A stretch of 64,000 bases of DNA from Gnetum montanum (lineage: Eukaryota; Streptophyta; Gnetopsida; Gnetales; Gnetaceae), in contig MNCI01000178.1 of the NCBI GenBank assembly GCA_015680685.1, positions 90,228 to 154,227 on the forward strand, read 5' to 3'. The notes under the pieces are model-generated. The model had not been told where the DNA came from. It searched no databases and saw only the letters and a list, made by a program, of their open reading frames with translations. A program made the position numbers and the translations under genes. Of this stretch, positions 31,309 through 42,703 are shown piece after piece; positions within the stretch are counted from its first letter, which is position 1, and each line of letters begins with the position of its first letter.

Positions 31309-32689
31309 TGAAACACCGTGAAAATTTTGAGGCCTCGACGGTTCAGCAAAATCTTGTGATTTAGTCAAAGATTCACAACAAGATGCAGCTCAGCAAATTC
31401 TCTCTTCAGTTAAGGGTATATTCAGCCATGATATAAAGTGCAATGTAGCAAACTCTAGAGGACAGAACAAAGACCAAGGGTGCATAATAGCAAGTCTTCA
31501 ACCTTGCAAACTTCTTGTGTTATGGGGATCTTCATTTGGCTTATTACGCTGCATTACGCAACATAGCGTAATGTCGTGTAACATGGCGTAATGACAGAAG
31601 GCGGTCCATCACGACAATCGACAATCCAGCAAAGTCCTAAGGCCTAAGCAACAATCTGCAGTTTGCCATACATTTCAACAAGTTCACTTTTTCAAATAAG
31701 GGGCCAATTATGCTGCATCACGCAGTGTAGCGTAACAAATCCCAGAAGCATTGAACATAAACAAAGGGAATGCGATGACAGCACCCTTTCGCAAGATTCA
31801 CCATTTTTACGCTGAATTACGCTATGCAGCGTAATTTGGTATGATGTAGCGTAATCCAGCACGATGCCGCATAGTCAAAGAAACAGTTTGTCACCAAAGC
31901 TCAAACAAGAGTGGCTTATGATGCATTACACAACAAAGCGTAATATAGCATGATGCCACAGGCTTTGAACACCAAAGCATCGAGTCAATGGCAACTTGTA
32001 AGTCTAGGACACGCGTCATCCGAACTGCGTTTTTCTCCTGACCCTAACCTTATAAATGTCTCAGTTGACAAAAATCAAAAAAGGGGGGACAAAAATTTTG
32101 GGGTGAAAAGGTTGATGAGCTTTCTCTGCAAGCTATTTTCTCCTATTGGCGATTGTTGGCATCTTTTTTGGCAAAAAACATTGACAAGAAGATGATTGTT
32201 GAGTATTCTACTTCAAGTTTGACCTCCTTGTGCCCAGGTTGGCTTGAACAAGGTAGATCAACCTTTGCTTGCTCTGTCTTTAAACAGCTTTCTCGTTGTA
32301 GGCATATGCTTTGTCCAAGTCGAAAATCATTGTATCTAATATATTTTTTTCGTGAGTAAATCCCCGATTTTGGGATTTCTTATGTTCTAAATCTGAACAA
32401 CTGTGTCCCATTCATACGGATTTTTGCAAATCATTTTAAATTGATTACATCATTTCCAATTACCTTTGAAGTTAATGGTATCATATCTTCTCATAAAAAC
32501 CACCATTTTGTCATTCAAACATCACAAAAAATTTTACTGATTAAGTAAGTCCCTGTCTGATCAACAAGACCGTTCAGGGCACCTCAGATTCGTTTTCACC
32601 AGCACAGCCCTAGCACGGATCCGGGGTTAAAATTGTGCACATGGACTTCCGCTCGGTATTTCTAGCGACCGACGTTTTCCGTCATTACA
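31309..32689 (+). repeat. 3' LTR of element D
   Basis: TGAAACACCG...GTCATTACA, 1381 bp, complete. Clusters of GCGTAAT/ATTACGC are at 31540-31600, 31700-31735, 31815-31870 and 31920-31950. Sequence of A resumes directly after it (ATGCCCCTACAAC, matching B at 61678). Confidence 0.92.
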
Positions 32690-33560
32690 ATGCCCCTACA
32701 ACATTTCAATGACTAGTTCTAAGCATATTCCAATAGCAGATAGGGAATTGTGTGGAGGTCTTTATGGATGACTTCTCCACTTATGGAGAAAATTTTGATC
32801 AAGCCTTGGACCGGTTGGAGCAAGTGTTAAAAAGATGTGTAGAGACCAATTTGAGGCTCAACTAGTAGAAAAGCCATTTGATGGTCCAAGAGGGTGTAGT
32901 GCTAGGGTGCAAAATCTCACACACAGGGATAGAGGTAGACCCCGAGAAAATCAAAGTTATCCAAGGAATTACCCATCAATCAAAAACTGTCAAAGATATT
33001 CAGTCATTCCTTGGACACATTGGTTGCTATAGGATATTTATTGAGAACTTTTCAAAGGTTGCCAAAACATTGGTGAAATTAACAAAAAAGGACATACCTT
33101 TTGAATGGACCAAGGAATGCGAACTAGCTTTCCAAACTTTAAAGTAGAAGCTAGTAGAAACACTCATTCTACAAGCTCTTGACCGGTTCAAACCATTCCA
33201 TATCATAACTGACGTGTCCAACTATGCCTTAGGAGCCGTACTTACATAGTTAGATGACTAAAAGTGTCCTTATTACATCCACTATGCAAGTAGAAGTATC
33301 GCTAGTGCACAACTTAACTAGACTACCACAGAGAAAGAATTAATGTCTGTAGTGTTTGTACTAGAAAAGTTTAGACACTATGTATTAGGATATAAAGTAT
33401 ATGTACATACACATCATAGTGTAATCCGGTTCCTCATGAATAAGCCAATGGTAAGCCCTCGTATCATACGATGGCTTGTAATCTTACAAGAGTTCAATTG
33501 TAAAGGCACCAAGAACATAGTTACCGATCATTTATCTCGGTTACGATGGGATAACAAAGA
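32690..33560 (+). pseudogene. RT end and RNase H of element A
   Basis: RT resumes with the catalytic VFMDDFSTYGENFDQALD (FMDD at 32761-32772), then GIEVDPEKIKVIQGI and KDIQSFLGHIGCY. RNase H follows: FHIITDVSNYALGAVL, TTEKELMSVVFVLEKFRHY; the third acid is lost (YVHTHHSV, where B has YMDHSA). MNKPMVSPRIIRWLV ends the domain. Stops near 32862, 33146 and 33250. Confidence 0.9.
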
Positions 33561-34444
33561 GGATGAGTATCCAATTTCTGATTATTGCCCTGATGAATTC
33601 CTCTTTGCAGGTGTAGTGAATAATCAATCACCCACAGAGACAAACTGGTACAGCAGAATTCTTACCTATCTCCTTACCCAACAAATATCACAAGAGTTAA
33701 ACCTTAAGAAGAAACAATAGTTTCTTTACCGAGCCAAGTACTTTATGAAAATCAATGGAAAACTTTACAAAGTGTGTCCCAATGGCTTGGTTCGATGGTG
33801 TGTTCCCAATATAGATAACTGTGAGTTCTCCAAGATGCTCATGAGAGTTCTTGTGGGGTTTATTACACTGGGAGATGAATGACCATCAAGATCTTGCTTG
33901 TAGGATATTATTAGCCTACANGTATCTCTTGGCTGATATTTAACTTTCCTAATTCTTAGGTCATAACATTATTTATTGAAGGCCTTGTGCAATTTGATAG
34001 ATGACAAGGTAGCTAATCAGTTTTCATCTAGCAAGTTAAGGGTTACTAACCGTTGTTTCTATGCTAGATCAAGGTCAAGGTTGAGGTCACANTAATGGAA
34101 AAGCTTATATTATTATTTTGGTTGATTACCTAACAAAATGGGCCGAAGTAGCTGCTATTAAAGATTGTACATCATCTACAGTTGCATGATTTGTTCAACA
34201 ACAAATCATAAACAGGTTTGGTATGCGACATGCACTTATTTCAGATAATGGTACATACTTCATAGGTGCAACTTTTTTGAAATTAATGCAATGCTTAGGG
34301 GTTGAGCATAAATTGACTACACCATACCACCTCCAAGTGAACGGTCAAGCGGAAGTCACCAATAGGGAGATTACAAAGATATTGACAAGAACCATTAGCA
34401 AATTTAGATGAGACTGGAGCACTAAACTGAATGATGCTCATTGG
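33561..34444 (+). pseudogene. Integrase of element A, broken
   Basis: 33720-33915 matches B 62710-62910 (NGKLYKVCPNGLV). From the N at 33921 to the N at 34092 the sequence is unrelated to B, and the part with the first catalytic Asp is missing. Matching resumes with GKAYIIILVDYLTKWAEVAA, HALISDNGTYF (second D) and NGQAEVTNREI (E). It is cut by the N gap. Confidence 0.8.
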
Positions 34445-34648
34445 NNNNNNNNNNNNNNNNNNNNNNNNNNNNNNNNNNNNNNNNNNNNNNNNNNNNNNNN
34501 NNNNNNNNNNNNNNNNNNNNNNNNNNNNNNNNNNNNNNNNNNNNNNNNNNNNNNNNNNNNNNNNNNNNNNNNNNNNNNNNNNNNNNNNNNNNNNNNNNNN
34601 NNNNNNNNNNNNNNNNNNNNNNNNNNNNNNNNNNNNNNNNNNNNNNNN
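34445..34648. other. Assembly gap (204 N)
   Basis: Run of N within the integrase end of A. Open frames across it are meaningless. Confidence 1.
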
Positions 34649-36663
34649 TGCAACAAACCAAACCTTTGTAGGAGCTTAGGATAACTAGTACACATGCTAC
34701 CTCTCTTGATGGACAACCCTGCTCACTATTTCGGATCTCCTCCTTCCAACTTAGTTGTGGGGGAGATGGCTACCTATGCTAACCATTCTAGGCCCTTATT
34801 TCTTTTTGCATTTTTGTTTTACACATTTTCCAACTTTTCTTATTTTTTTACACCATTGTTCATATTTTTACTATTTGTTTGATTACTTGATTTAGTTTTA
34901 TTTGTCATCTAATAAGTGCTCATGATGGTGGATTGAATTATATCATATTGATTGCTAATGTTTGGTTTTTACCTTTGAATTATGATGCTGATATTAAGGT
35001 ATGGTTCTTTTGGTAAGACAGGCAATGAGTCCATGCCATCCACTCATCCATAAAACTCTATGGTCTCTTTTGGCTTGGAACTGTACAGTCCTCTTTTTCT
35101 AAGTAAACTTGTTAATGAATTGGTGGCTAGGTATTTTTCAAACCAAGGAAAGACTCAAAGGATGAAAAGGGTGTGACTTCCAGGGGATTCGATGCATTGG
35201 TGTTGGCCATTCTCTTGGATGCTTTGATGCTTTTTCTTGGGTTTTCTGCCATTCTGACATTTTTCAAACATCAGAAAGTTGAGTGAATAAAAATAAGTCT
35301 TTGCATGATGTGGTTCTCATTCATAAACATCGAAAAATAAAGAGAAAAAGGTAAGAATTCAAAGCACACCCCTTAGATATATTAAAGCAATATGGGCTAT
35401 AAGCACTGGTTATGGAACTGGAAAGAGATGTTACCCATGCCTAAAGGTTTCCTCTAACATAGGCCCTTTCTCGCTTCTTGATTCTCCATCTCGCTCTTTT
35501 TGGAATGGTGGTGACTCTTTGTGGAAGCATTCTTGTTGCTTCAAGTGGATGGATTGGTCAAATGTGTTGATGTGAGGTCACTAAATGTGGTTGTTTTGAG
35601 TCTAGATTTGGGATGAGTTCTACTTAGTTATCTTAACCATCAAATACACAAGGGGCTTTACACAACCTTGTTCTTGATATTTCATTCCATTCTCTCCTCT
35701 CCATATTTCTTCCCATTTTCCACCTCATTATTGGTTTTATCATTAGTCTGTTCTGAGTTGATGCATTGTTTTTCTTTGGTGAATTCTTGTGGGTAAGTTT
35801 TTAACTTTTGCTTCCAAATGACATTCCTAGAGCCTACGGACTCTTTGGTTTGTGGGTTTGTCAGGGCATAAAGGGCATGAGCCTACTTTGGGGAGGATCC
35901 ACTGGCATTTCTTTTTGGTGCAATTGTTAACTTCTTTCCCTTAAACATTTCCTGCAATCAATCATTTCTTGTTTCATCCCCATCCATGACATCCATTTAT
36001 TGGCATTGCCTTTGATATTTTTCATCTTTCTTGTTCCTCATGTTTTTCCATCTTATAGTTACCGGAGGTTTGCTCTTAGTCGTGGGGGTCCTAGCATAAA
36101 TTTTTTAATTTTTTTTATTTCACTAATTACCTAACCCCTTCACCTTGGGTAGTTGCCAATGATAAATCTCCGAACTAGTTTTTGCCATAACCATAACTCA
36201 GCCAATGCACTTCATATCGAGGCAAGGTATCAACTGCATTGTGGATTATCTATCCTTGCTCATTTGTGATTATGTTATGTGTGCAGATGGCGATCATACA
36301 AAAAATGGACTAGGCTTGGAGGAAGCACTCAAGATGGATCAGAACTAGAGCATTTATGAAAGGAGCAAGTTTGGTGGCATGGCTATGGATAAACAATGGA
36401 AGGCGTAATCTCAGCATTGGTGGCAACACGCTCCATCTTCTTTCTCTCTTCTTTTTTCTCTTCTAGCTACCAAATAAAGGCTTTGATGTCATTTATGTAT
36501 GAGTGTTCACCACAATGTTTATGAACACTAATGTCGTAATATGCTTATTGATCCGTTCACTAGGCATGTTGAGTTTGTCATCCCATTCCACCATTAGTTG
36601 TCAATTAGTCAATAATCCCATACCTTCCCAATATTTTGAAAGGAACTCTAGGACAAGTTTTTA
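34649..36663 (+). other. 3' noncoding region of element A
   Basis: About 2 kb without a supported gene between integrase and the 3' LTR. It aligns by eye with the reverse of 56925-55034 (F) and parts of 44490-43000 (E), for example ACTCTATGGTCTC at 35047. A polypurine-like GTTGTGGGGGAGATGGC occurs at 34754-34770, and GTCGTGGGGGTCC near 36079. The extra gene seen in E is absent here. Confidence 0.7.
34754..34770 (+). promoter_or_regulatory. Internal polypurine-like tract of element A
   Basis: GTTGTGGGGGAGATGGC, nearly the same as the terminal tract (GTTGTGGGGGTATG) at 36669. The same internal site is present in E (44491-44500, reverse) and F (56926-56935, reverse). Confidence 0.55.
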
Positions 36664-36679
36664 TTTAGTTGTGGGGGTA
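36664..36679 (+). promoter_or_regulatory. Terminal polypurine tract of element A
   Basis: TTTAGTTGTGGGGGTA directly before the TGTTGAGAG start of the LTR. Elements E and F have AGTCGTGGGGGTA and AGTCATGGGGATA at the same place. Confidence 0.8.
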
Positions 36680-36689
36680 TGTTGAGAGT

Positions 36690-36925
36690 GGTTACTCTAG
36701 CAGTTACTCTAATTATTAGAGTGGTTACTATAGTGGTTACTCTAGTAGTTATTCTAATTATTAAAGTGGTTACTCTAGCGGTTACTTTAGCAGTTATTCT
36801 AATTATTAGAGCGGTTACTCTAGCGGTTACTCTGGCAGTTATTTTAATTATTAGAGTGGTTACTCTAGTAGTTACTTTAGTAGTTATTCTAATTATTAGA
36901 GCAGTTAATCTAATTATTAGAGTAG
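36690..36925 (+). repeat. 45-bp tandem repeat in U3 of A
   Basis: Five units with exact 45-bp spacing of AATTATTAGAG (36711, 36756, 36801, 36846, 36891) and a partial at 36912. Each unit has two or three GTTACTCTAG(C/T)(A/G) boxes. The period is a multiple of three, which gives long open frames on both strands that are not genes. Confidence 0.92.
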
Positions 36926-36937
36926 TTGCTTCGAAGT

Positions 36938-36947
36938 TTATATATAC
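36938..36947 (+). promoter_or_regulatory. TATA box of element A 3' LTR
   Basis: TTTATATATACAG immediately after the 45-bp array. Position fits an LTR core promoter. Confidence 0.6.
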
Positions 36948-37697
36948 AGTGCCCAGGTGCACAATTGGGAAGAAGTCTTTTAGCAGACAAGTAGCGAAAC
37001 TCTTGTAGTTTGTTTGAAAGTTAGAGTATTTTACAAGTGCTCATAGCACGAGGTCTAAGTATGGATGGATCTTTATTTGAGCATTGTGTACCTGAGCACA
37101 CCTTGTGTATGGTAATAAAGACAAGCTGTTTAATTCATCCTTACAAACTTGAGATTTTTTTTCTTATGCATTTATTTTATTTTATTTTCTTATAAATTTA
37201 TTTTATTTTATGCACTTTACATTTCTGTTATTAGCACAACAATTCATTTTGATCAATTAAGCAAATCGTTAAATTACACAAGCACGGCGACTTCGAGCAT
37301 GTGTGTAACACTTGGTAACCTAGTAACAATTAGCATTTGGTAATCCCAGCAATGTTGCACTACTTTAGGATGTGTACGAAAAGTGGGAACAGATGCTGGT
37401 GTTAGGATTAGTTAGAACTTAGTTAATGAGTAGTTAAGTTAAATTAGTCACTTAGTTACTTCTCTCCTTCCCTACTAGCACAAGACATAAAAAAATAAAA
37501 GCTATAAAAATCATATGCCTCATGCTTACTTAACCATACAATCATGACATATAGGTAAGCTTGGGAAGACAATGATCAACCAACCTGTCCTTGTTCCATA
37601 AGGGCACATAAGCAGTTAGTCCTTGGAATTCAAATGGATCATGTGTGAAACACTCGTATTCATATGGTTGAGTGTAGGGGTACCTCAGTGCTCATCA

Positions 37698-38065
37698 AAG
37701 TGGCTAAAGATACTTTCAAATACAAATAAAAGAAGTAGATAAAGCAAGTTAATCACCAAGCATGAGATTATTAATACTTGGTTGAAAGTTGTTACAAATT
37801 CTGGATGTCCATTTTCAGCATGTTGTGCAATAGAAAACTTAAAAAGTATAAGAAAATGAGTCTTCACATCCACAAAGAGGACATTAAGAAGAAAAAATTT
37901 CCATATGTTCAAGATGAATTTCAATAGAAGGGCTTTGCTGAGTAGGGCACCATAAAAAATACAAATTTTTAAAAAGGTAGGAACTCTTCAAATATCTTCC
38001 ATATTTCTCATCCAAAAGTATGATGATAATTACATTTTCCATGCCTTTTTGAATTTTTTATTAAT
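37698..38065. other. Unassigned flank between A and LTR fragment G
   Basis: AT-rich, no match to the other elements of the window. A minus-strand open stretch (37924-37685) includes LRS-free hydrophobic sequence such as HFLILFKFSIAQH, but no family is recognised. It may be the original insertion locus of A. Confidence 0.4.
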
Positions 38066-38434
38066 GATGAATAGGTATCCCTTATACCCAACCATACAAA
38101 TCACAAGCATTCACATGCAATTCGATAGAATTCCATGGATGGAACTAGCATGGTATCTAGATTGTTAAGTATTGATCGCAAGTTGTTGTCTTCTCACTTG
38201 GAGTAGTGGTAGTTTTATTACGTATGATTTAGTCCAAAGTAAGGAAAATGATTATTGATATTATGCAACTAAGGCTTAATTACACAAAAGTATGAAAATT
38301 AATTATTTAATCTAATTAATAATAAGAAGATAAATCCTAAACTATTATAAGGCTAATGAGTGTCTATTTCTAGTTTGCTATATAGATTCTAAACTCATGT
38401 GTCCACTACTGGAATTACCAAGTGTTATGCTAGG
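38066..38434 (-). repeat. LTR fragment G (Athila-like, reverse)
   Basis: Begins TGATGAATAGGTATCCC, then ACCCAACCATACAAATCAC, the reverse of the LTR end shared by A, E, F and B. It is cut at 38434 where the LTR of E starts, so E may have inserted into it. No primer site is visible next to its end. Confidence 0.7.
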
Positions 38435-39320
38435 TGATGAGTGTTTAGGTACCCCTACGCCCAACCATACGAATCACGGGCATTCACATGTAACTCGGTC
38501 AAATTTCTTAGACTATAAGCATTTAACATACACCCGACACTAACCAACAAACCTTGGGTTAGAATGGTCATTGTCTTCTTAATCTCACTTGTGATGTTCT
38601 GATTGCGATGGTTAAGTGGGATTAAGGCTAATGATTTTTATAGCTTTTTACTTATCTTTTGGCATCTAATTATCTTGGAAAGTAAGGCTAGAGTATTAAG
38701 TAATCTAAGACTATCTTAATCTAAATCTTAACTACTCCTAGCATAAGTATCCGATCCCATCTTCCAGGCACGTTCTGAGCATCCCCTAAACACTACTGGG
38801 TTACCAGACGTTAAGCATCACTGGGTTACCAAGTGTTGGGTTTACGTTCGAGATGGTCGTACTTATGGTCTTTATGAACTTATAAGAAAGCTAAAGTGAT
38901 TGAAATAACAATAACAGAAACTTAAGTAATTATCAAAGCATAAACATATAAAACTAATAAATGCATTAAATGACTAAGTCCAAATGCTGCAAGGAATGCT
39001 TGAAGAGTTCATCTTTATTGCCGTTTACGCCAATGGGCTCAGATACATCAACACTTGAATAAAGAGCCCATCACTTTTCTTACACCTGCTATAGGAACTT
39101 GGAAAATATTCTATCTCCTATGGGAAAAAACAACAAGAGCTTCGCTATAACTAACTAAAAGGTACCTAAGTGAGGTGGAAGGCCCTCTTATTTATAGGTC
39201 GAAATAGGCTCTACATAAACAGGGCCACCTCGACATGTGGAAGGCTATGTTGACGGGTCCTAGTCAACGCGGCCGCGTATACACGACCTAGTCAATGCAT
39301 CAACTAATGACACTTCATCA
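38435..39320 (-). repeat. 3' LTR of element E
   Basis: Minus strand TGATGAAGTGTC...ACTCATCA, 886 bp. It contains a CGTATAC/GCGGCCGC segment near 39270, a TATA box CCTATAAATAAG (reverse of 39189-39200) and the shared (A/G)ACACTTGGTAACCC region near 38820. Confidence 0.86.
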
Positions 39321-39333
39321 TACCCCCACGACT
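39321..39333 (-). promoter_or_regulatory. Terminal polypurine tract of element E
   Basis: Minus strand AGTCGTGGGGGTA abutting the LTR start. Confidence 0.8.
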
Positions 39334-39589
39334 GGGTAAAAACTTGTCCTCGAGTTACTCTACAATTTGGAAGGTATGGAATTTTATTTACAATGCACAT
39401 GACTTGACACACACATGATACACACACATGACACAACATCAATTTTACCAAGTGCCCGAGTTATAGAGAAGGACAAGTTACAAAAATTATGGTGTTCAGA
39501 GATAAAATTGAACACCTTTCTAGTCCTGGAGTCTCTACCATGTAGAATGATGCACAAAATTGTTGGAGAAGATCACACCGTCCCTGGGG

Positions 39590-42448
39590 GTGATGGTTCT
39601 GATGGACGTTCACCAGCCTCTAGCTCATGCGATGGTAGTGGCATGAATGATGGTTGTGCCGCAACAGCTACAACTTCTGGAGGTAGTTGAAAAGCCTCCA
39701 AGAGAGACCTCATTTTTTCTTCTTTGCTTCTGGGATTGTTCACTATCCAGATAGCTTTACCAATGTGTGCTAGAACTGGAACTTCCCAAGGGCATGGCAG
39801 TGCTGGGAAGAGTTCTTTCAGGTTGACAAACCAAGCTACGAACTGCTTTCATTCGATTTCGAATGCTTAGATTGATGCATGCAGCTACTGGTAGTCATTC
39901 ATTCGATGGGCTAGGTTCTCCACGATTGTACATTGTCCTTCAAATCACATGCAGAGAACCTCAAGTTTTGGGTTTGTTATTTTCAATTTTTGCTTTGTTG
40001 CTTTATGCACCTGGAACTCACCCTTGTATAGAGAATACGAGGTGGCCGCTTGCTTTTCCAATTCTGACCATGGTCTCCTAGCTGTGAGCATAACTAGGTT
40101 TGCATAGTGAAGGTTGGCAAGCTTCATATATTCTATCATCTCCTCAATCTGTAGCTCCTTAAGGCAGATTTCAGCTTGATTGTAGGCATTCAACCCATCA
40201 AAGATAGGTTGCCATACCTTGCCTCCTTCTCGGAGCTGTTGGAGCACCTCGTTCATTTTTGGCTTTTGTGACCTAAATCTACTTTTCATTTACTTCCTTC
40301 TATAATTCCACTTGGTCCCTGTAATGGTTTTTGATGTTTTCAAATTTTACGGCCTCATTCTTCCAAGCGGTGATTTCAATTGCATATTTTTGTTGCAATG
40401 CCCGAACCTCCGCCATTGATAGATTTCAATTCTCAGCGGCCAACCTTCTTACGTCAGCATTCACCTTGGCTAGTTCTTCTTGCTGTTGGTGGATAAAATT
40501 TTTCATGTGTTCATTTTCTGCACCAACATTGTGTAGGTGATGAACCTCTGCAATCAACCTAACGTTCTCCTGGTGAACCTCTGTCAAGTCCTTATTTAAA
40601 TTGTATGCTTGAATGTCTGCCAAGGACTTATCAAAGATCGCTGACTCTCACTCATCCTCAACTATCTGAAGTTTGAGCTAAAGCTATTAAAAAGCTTCAT
40701 CTCTAGTGATTTCATAGTTGAGAAGAGCTAGATCGGTAGGTTGGGTTCTTAATTGGGCCACTTCTATTGCCAAGCGTTGACAGGTAGCTTGAGTAGTTTC
40801 ATGTTGCCCTTCCAAAATGAGGCTCTTAGCCCTTGCTGAGAGCAGCTCCAACTGGGTTACAGTAATGTTGTCCAGAAGGTCAAAGACATCTAGAAGTGGT
40901 TGCCTGCTTCCCACCAGTTGGTCCAACAACTCCTTATGTTGGGCTACATCAATCTTGCTATGTGATGTTCCATTAGATGCCTGTACATCTTGAAGTCCAT
41001 GAACGTCTGATACAAGTGCTGTCAGTGCATTGAGAGTCATAGCAATTGTATCAGCAACCACTTCAACTGTAATCTCCTATTCTTGGTGCTACATCACTAG
41101 GATTGTTGCCCCTTCACCATCTTCCAAGTGTATTGAAAAGGTAGCAGCATTCCTAGAAATTTCAAGAAATAACTATTGTGTGGATATTATCACCTCTCAA
41201 ACACTAGGATCTGTTTGTGTAGGCACTTGCATTTGGGCTATGGAGAACATCGGCCCTACACTTTCAAGTAAGCTAATTGATTGAGCAACTTGCTCCAGGT
41301 GGCTCATTGTAGGGTAATAGACTGAAGGGTCTTCTCCTCCATCAGTCCTGGTAGATTACTCTTGTTAGCTCAAGAGCGTTTGTCAGATTTCACAGATGTG
41401 TTCTACTATGGTTTGTGAACCTGACCTTGTTGTTTGTGCAGGTGGTGGAGGTGGTTGTTGCTCCTCCTCTATCTATGTGGTGGTATGAGTTTTATCCTTC
41501 ATCATTTCCCACCAAAAGGTAATTGGGGCATGCCAGATTATATCATTGGAGTACCATGCTAGCCTTGCTCGTTTGCACAACTTCCGAATTAGGCAGGGAA
41601 AGGGAAAAGCTCGTCTTCCACATTTGGTTTTAGTGAACCTTTTTTCAATCTCCAAGAATAACAACTGTGGAAGACTCATTGGGAATTTCCCACTCAAGGA
41701 AGCACACACACGAGCAGAGAAGGCTACGATTTTGCTGGGTCTTACCGTTGGGTTCAAGTGGTAAGACACGATCTTTGAGTACATCCTCTCCATTGTGGTC
41801 AAAGAGCTGAATTCCTTGTGCTCTACCCCATATCACAATTTGGTCCATTCCACCTTTACCTCCAGGTCAGCTTGTTTTGAAATCTCCACCACATCTGCTA
41901 CGGTCTTAGGCAACCCCAGAGCCTATGCTATTACCTTCGAAGAGTAAGAGACATAAATATCTTTGATTCTTACTCTGGACCCTGGTTGCTAATTCATCTA
42001 GAAGAGATAAGTCTCTCCTAAGTACCACTCACCACTAGATGTGATGATTGGCCACAAAGGAGAATTTTGTAGCTACAGCCTCACATCTTCTAGTGCATTC
42101 TTGAGGAATGGTCCAAAGTTTAGCTCTTGGAGGACCATTCGTTGCACTATGCACAGCTTGATAGCATCAAGACAAGCTTGGGTCAGGTGACCTCAAGCCG
42201 TGGTGCTATCCCTGGAGTCTCATCCCCTTGCAATTGCTCACTGGGAATCTCCTCTTTGGGAATCTGATGGATAGATTTCACATCAGGTCCTTCGTGGAGG
42301 GGGCCAGTTGCATGAGAGCCCTTCACGTGCTCTCGCTGTTGCACACCTTGTCCCATTCCCATGCACCTTGTCCCATTCCCGTGCATAGATGCTTGTAGCT
42401 CAGTTGTGATGGTTCGTCGTCCCTTGGATGCCTCAGTTTGGGTGCCAT
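39590..42448 (-). pseudogene. Env-position extra gene of element E
   Basis: Starts at the ATG at 42448 (MAPKLRHPRDDEP) directly after TTTGATTGCAG, a 3' splice-site-like sequence. Segments in order: GSRVRIKDIYVSYSSKVIA followed by ALGLP (about 41960-41900); 41802-41473 with HLNPTVRPSKIVAF, SGKFPMSLPQLLFLEIEKRF and FPFPCLIRKLCKRARL, which resemble the 'putative plant transposon protein' domain of Athila extra genes; then a long coiled-coil-like region at 41061-40330 (ELLDQLVGSRQPLLDVFDLL, EVHQENVRLIAEVHHLHNV); and 40289-39945, also helical. A Pro/Ser-rich end follows near 39600. At least ten stops. No transmembrane segment is visible, so a true envelope protein is unlikely. Confidence 0.65.
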
Positions 42449-42670
42449 CTGCAATCAAACATAATCACCCATTAGATTATGCATAAGTAGCTCAAGATGG
42501 TCCTTATACACCGTCTTAGTTTGACTAAGTTATTTTTTTGGCACAGGCATTCCATTAAGTCCCCCCAAAGTGTTAATGCATGGGTTAAAGCCAAAAATAA
42601 CAAGGTATGAGTTGAAGTTTAAATAATTGTTTTCATTTCTTCCCTTAGAGGTGCGAAGTCTTAATTAACT

Positions 42671-42694
42671 AACTAATTAATTAATTAATTAATT
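42671..42694. repeat. (AATT/ATTA)n microsatellite
   Basis: AACTAATTAATTAATTAATT run within the upstream region of the extra gene. Confidence 0.9.
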
Positions 42695-42703
42695 ACACAT
42701 AGG

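Larger units (their letters stand above)
15301..32689 (+). mobile_element. Tat/Ogre-like LTR element D
   Basis: A 17.4-kb plus-strand element with LTRs 15301-16653 and 31309-32689. Order: primer site, gag (16909), protease (to 20573), a 5.7-kb interval with a strong 3' splice site at its end (26308), RT, RNase H, a second (archaeal-type) RNase H, integrase (to 29781), short tandem motifs, polypurine tract, LTR. The dual RNase H and the interval between protease and RT are traits of the Tat/Ogre group. It sits in the RT gene of element A. The left junction has lost about 29 bp of LTR and about 96 bp of A. Many stops show it is inactive. Confidence 0.9.
1..37697 (+). mobile_element. Athila-like Ty3/gypsy element A (nested host)
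   Basis: This is a plus-strand LTR retrotransposon whose 5' end lies outside the window. Pieces in order are LTR end 1-348, primer site 349-367, gag 485-2680, gag end/protease/RT start 13745-15300, RT end/RNase H/integrase 32690-34444, noncoding 34649-36679 and LTR 36680-37697. The pieces are collinear with element B near the window end once the two insertions (C at 2681-13739 and D at 15301-32689) are removed. The tRNA-Asp-like primer site and the FMDDFS form of the RT active site fit the Athila lineage. All coding parts carry stops, so the element is dead. Strong for the nested structure; lineage assignment is from motifs only. Confidence 0.88.
36680..37697 (+). repeat. 3' LTR of element A
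   Basis: TGTTGAGAG...GTGCTCATCA, 1018 bp. U3 is largely a 45-bp tandem array. A TATA box (TTTATATATACAG) is at 36938-36947 and a polyadenylation-type AATAAA at 37114-37119, so R ends a little after that. The last 350 bp match 1-348. The 5-bp target duplication cannot be tested because the left flank is outside the window. Confidence 0.9.

Noticed and set aside
34422-34716. Open frames on both strands across the N gap
   Set aside because: They consist of undetermined residues; the gap alone makes them open.
36648-37008. Ile/Val/Thr-rich proteins of about 104-109 residues on both strands
   Set aside because: Products of the 45-bp tandem array, whose period is a multiple of three.
40331-40540. 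Plus-strand frame 40331-40540
   Set aside because: Shadow of the coiled-coil part of the extra gene on the minus strand.
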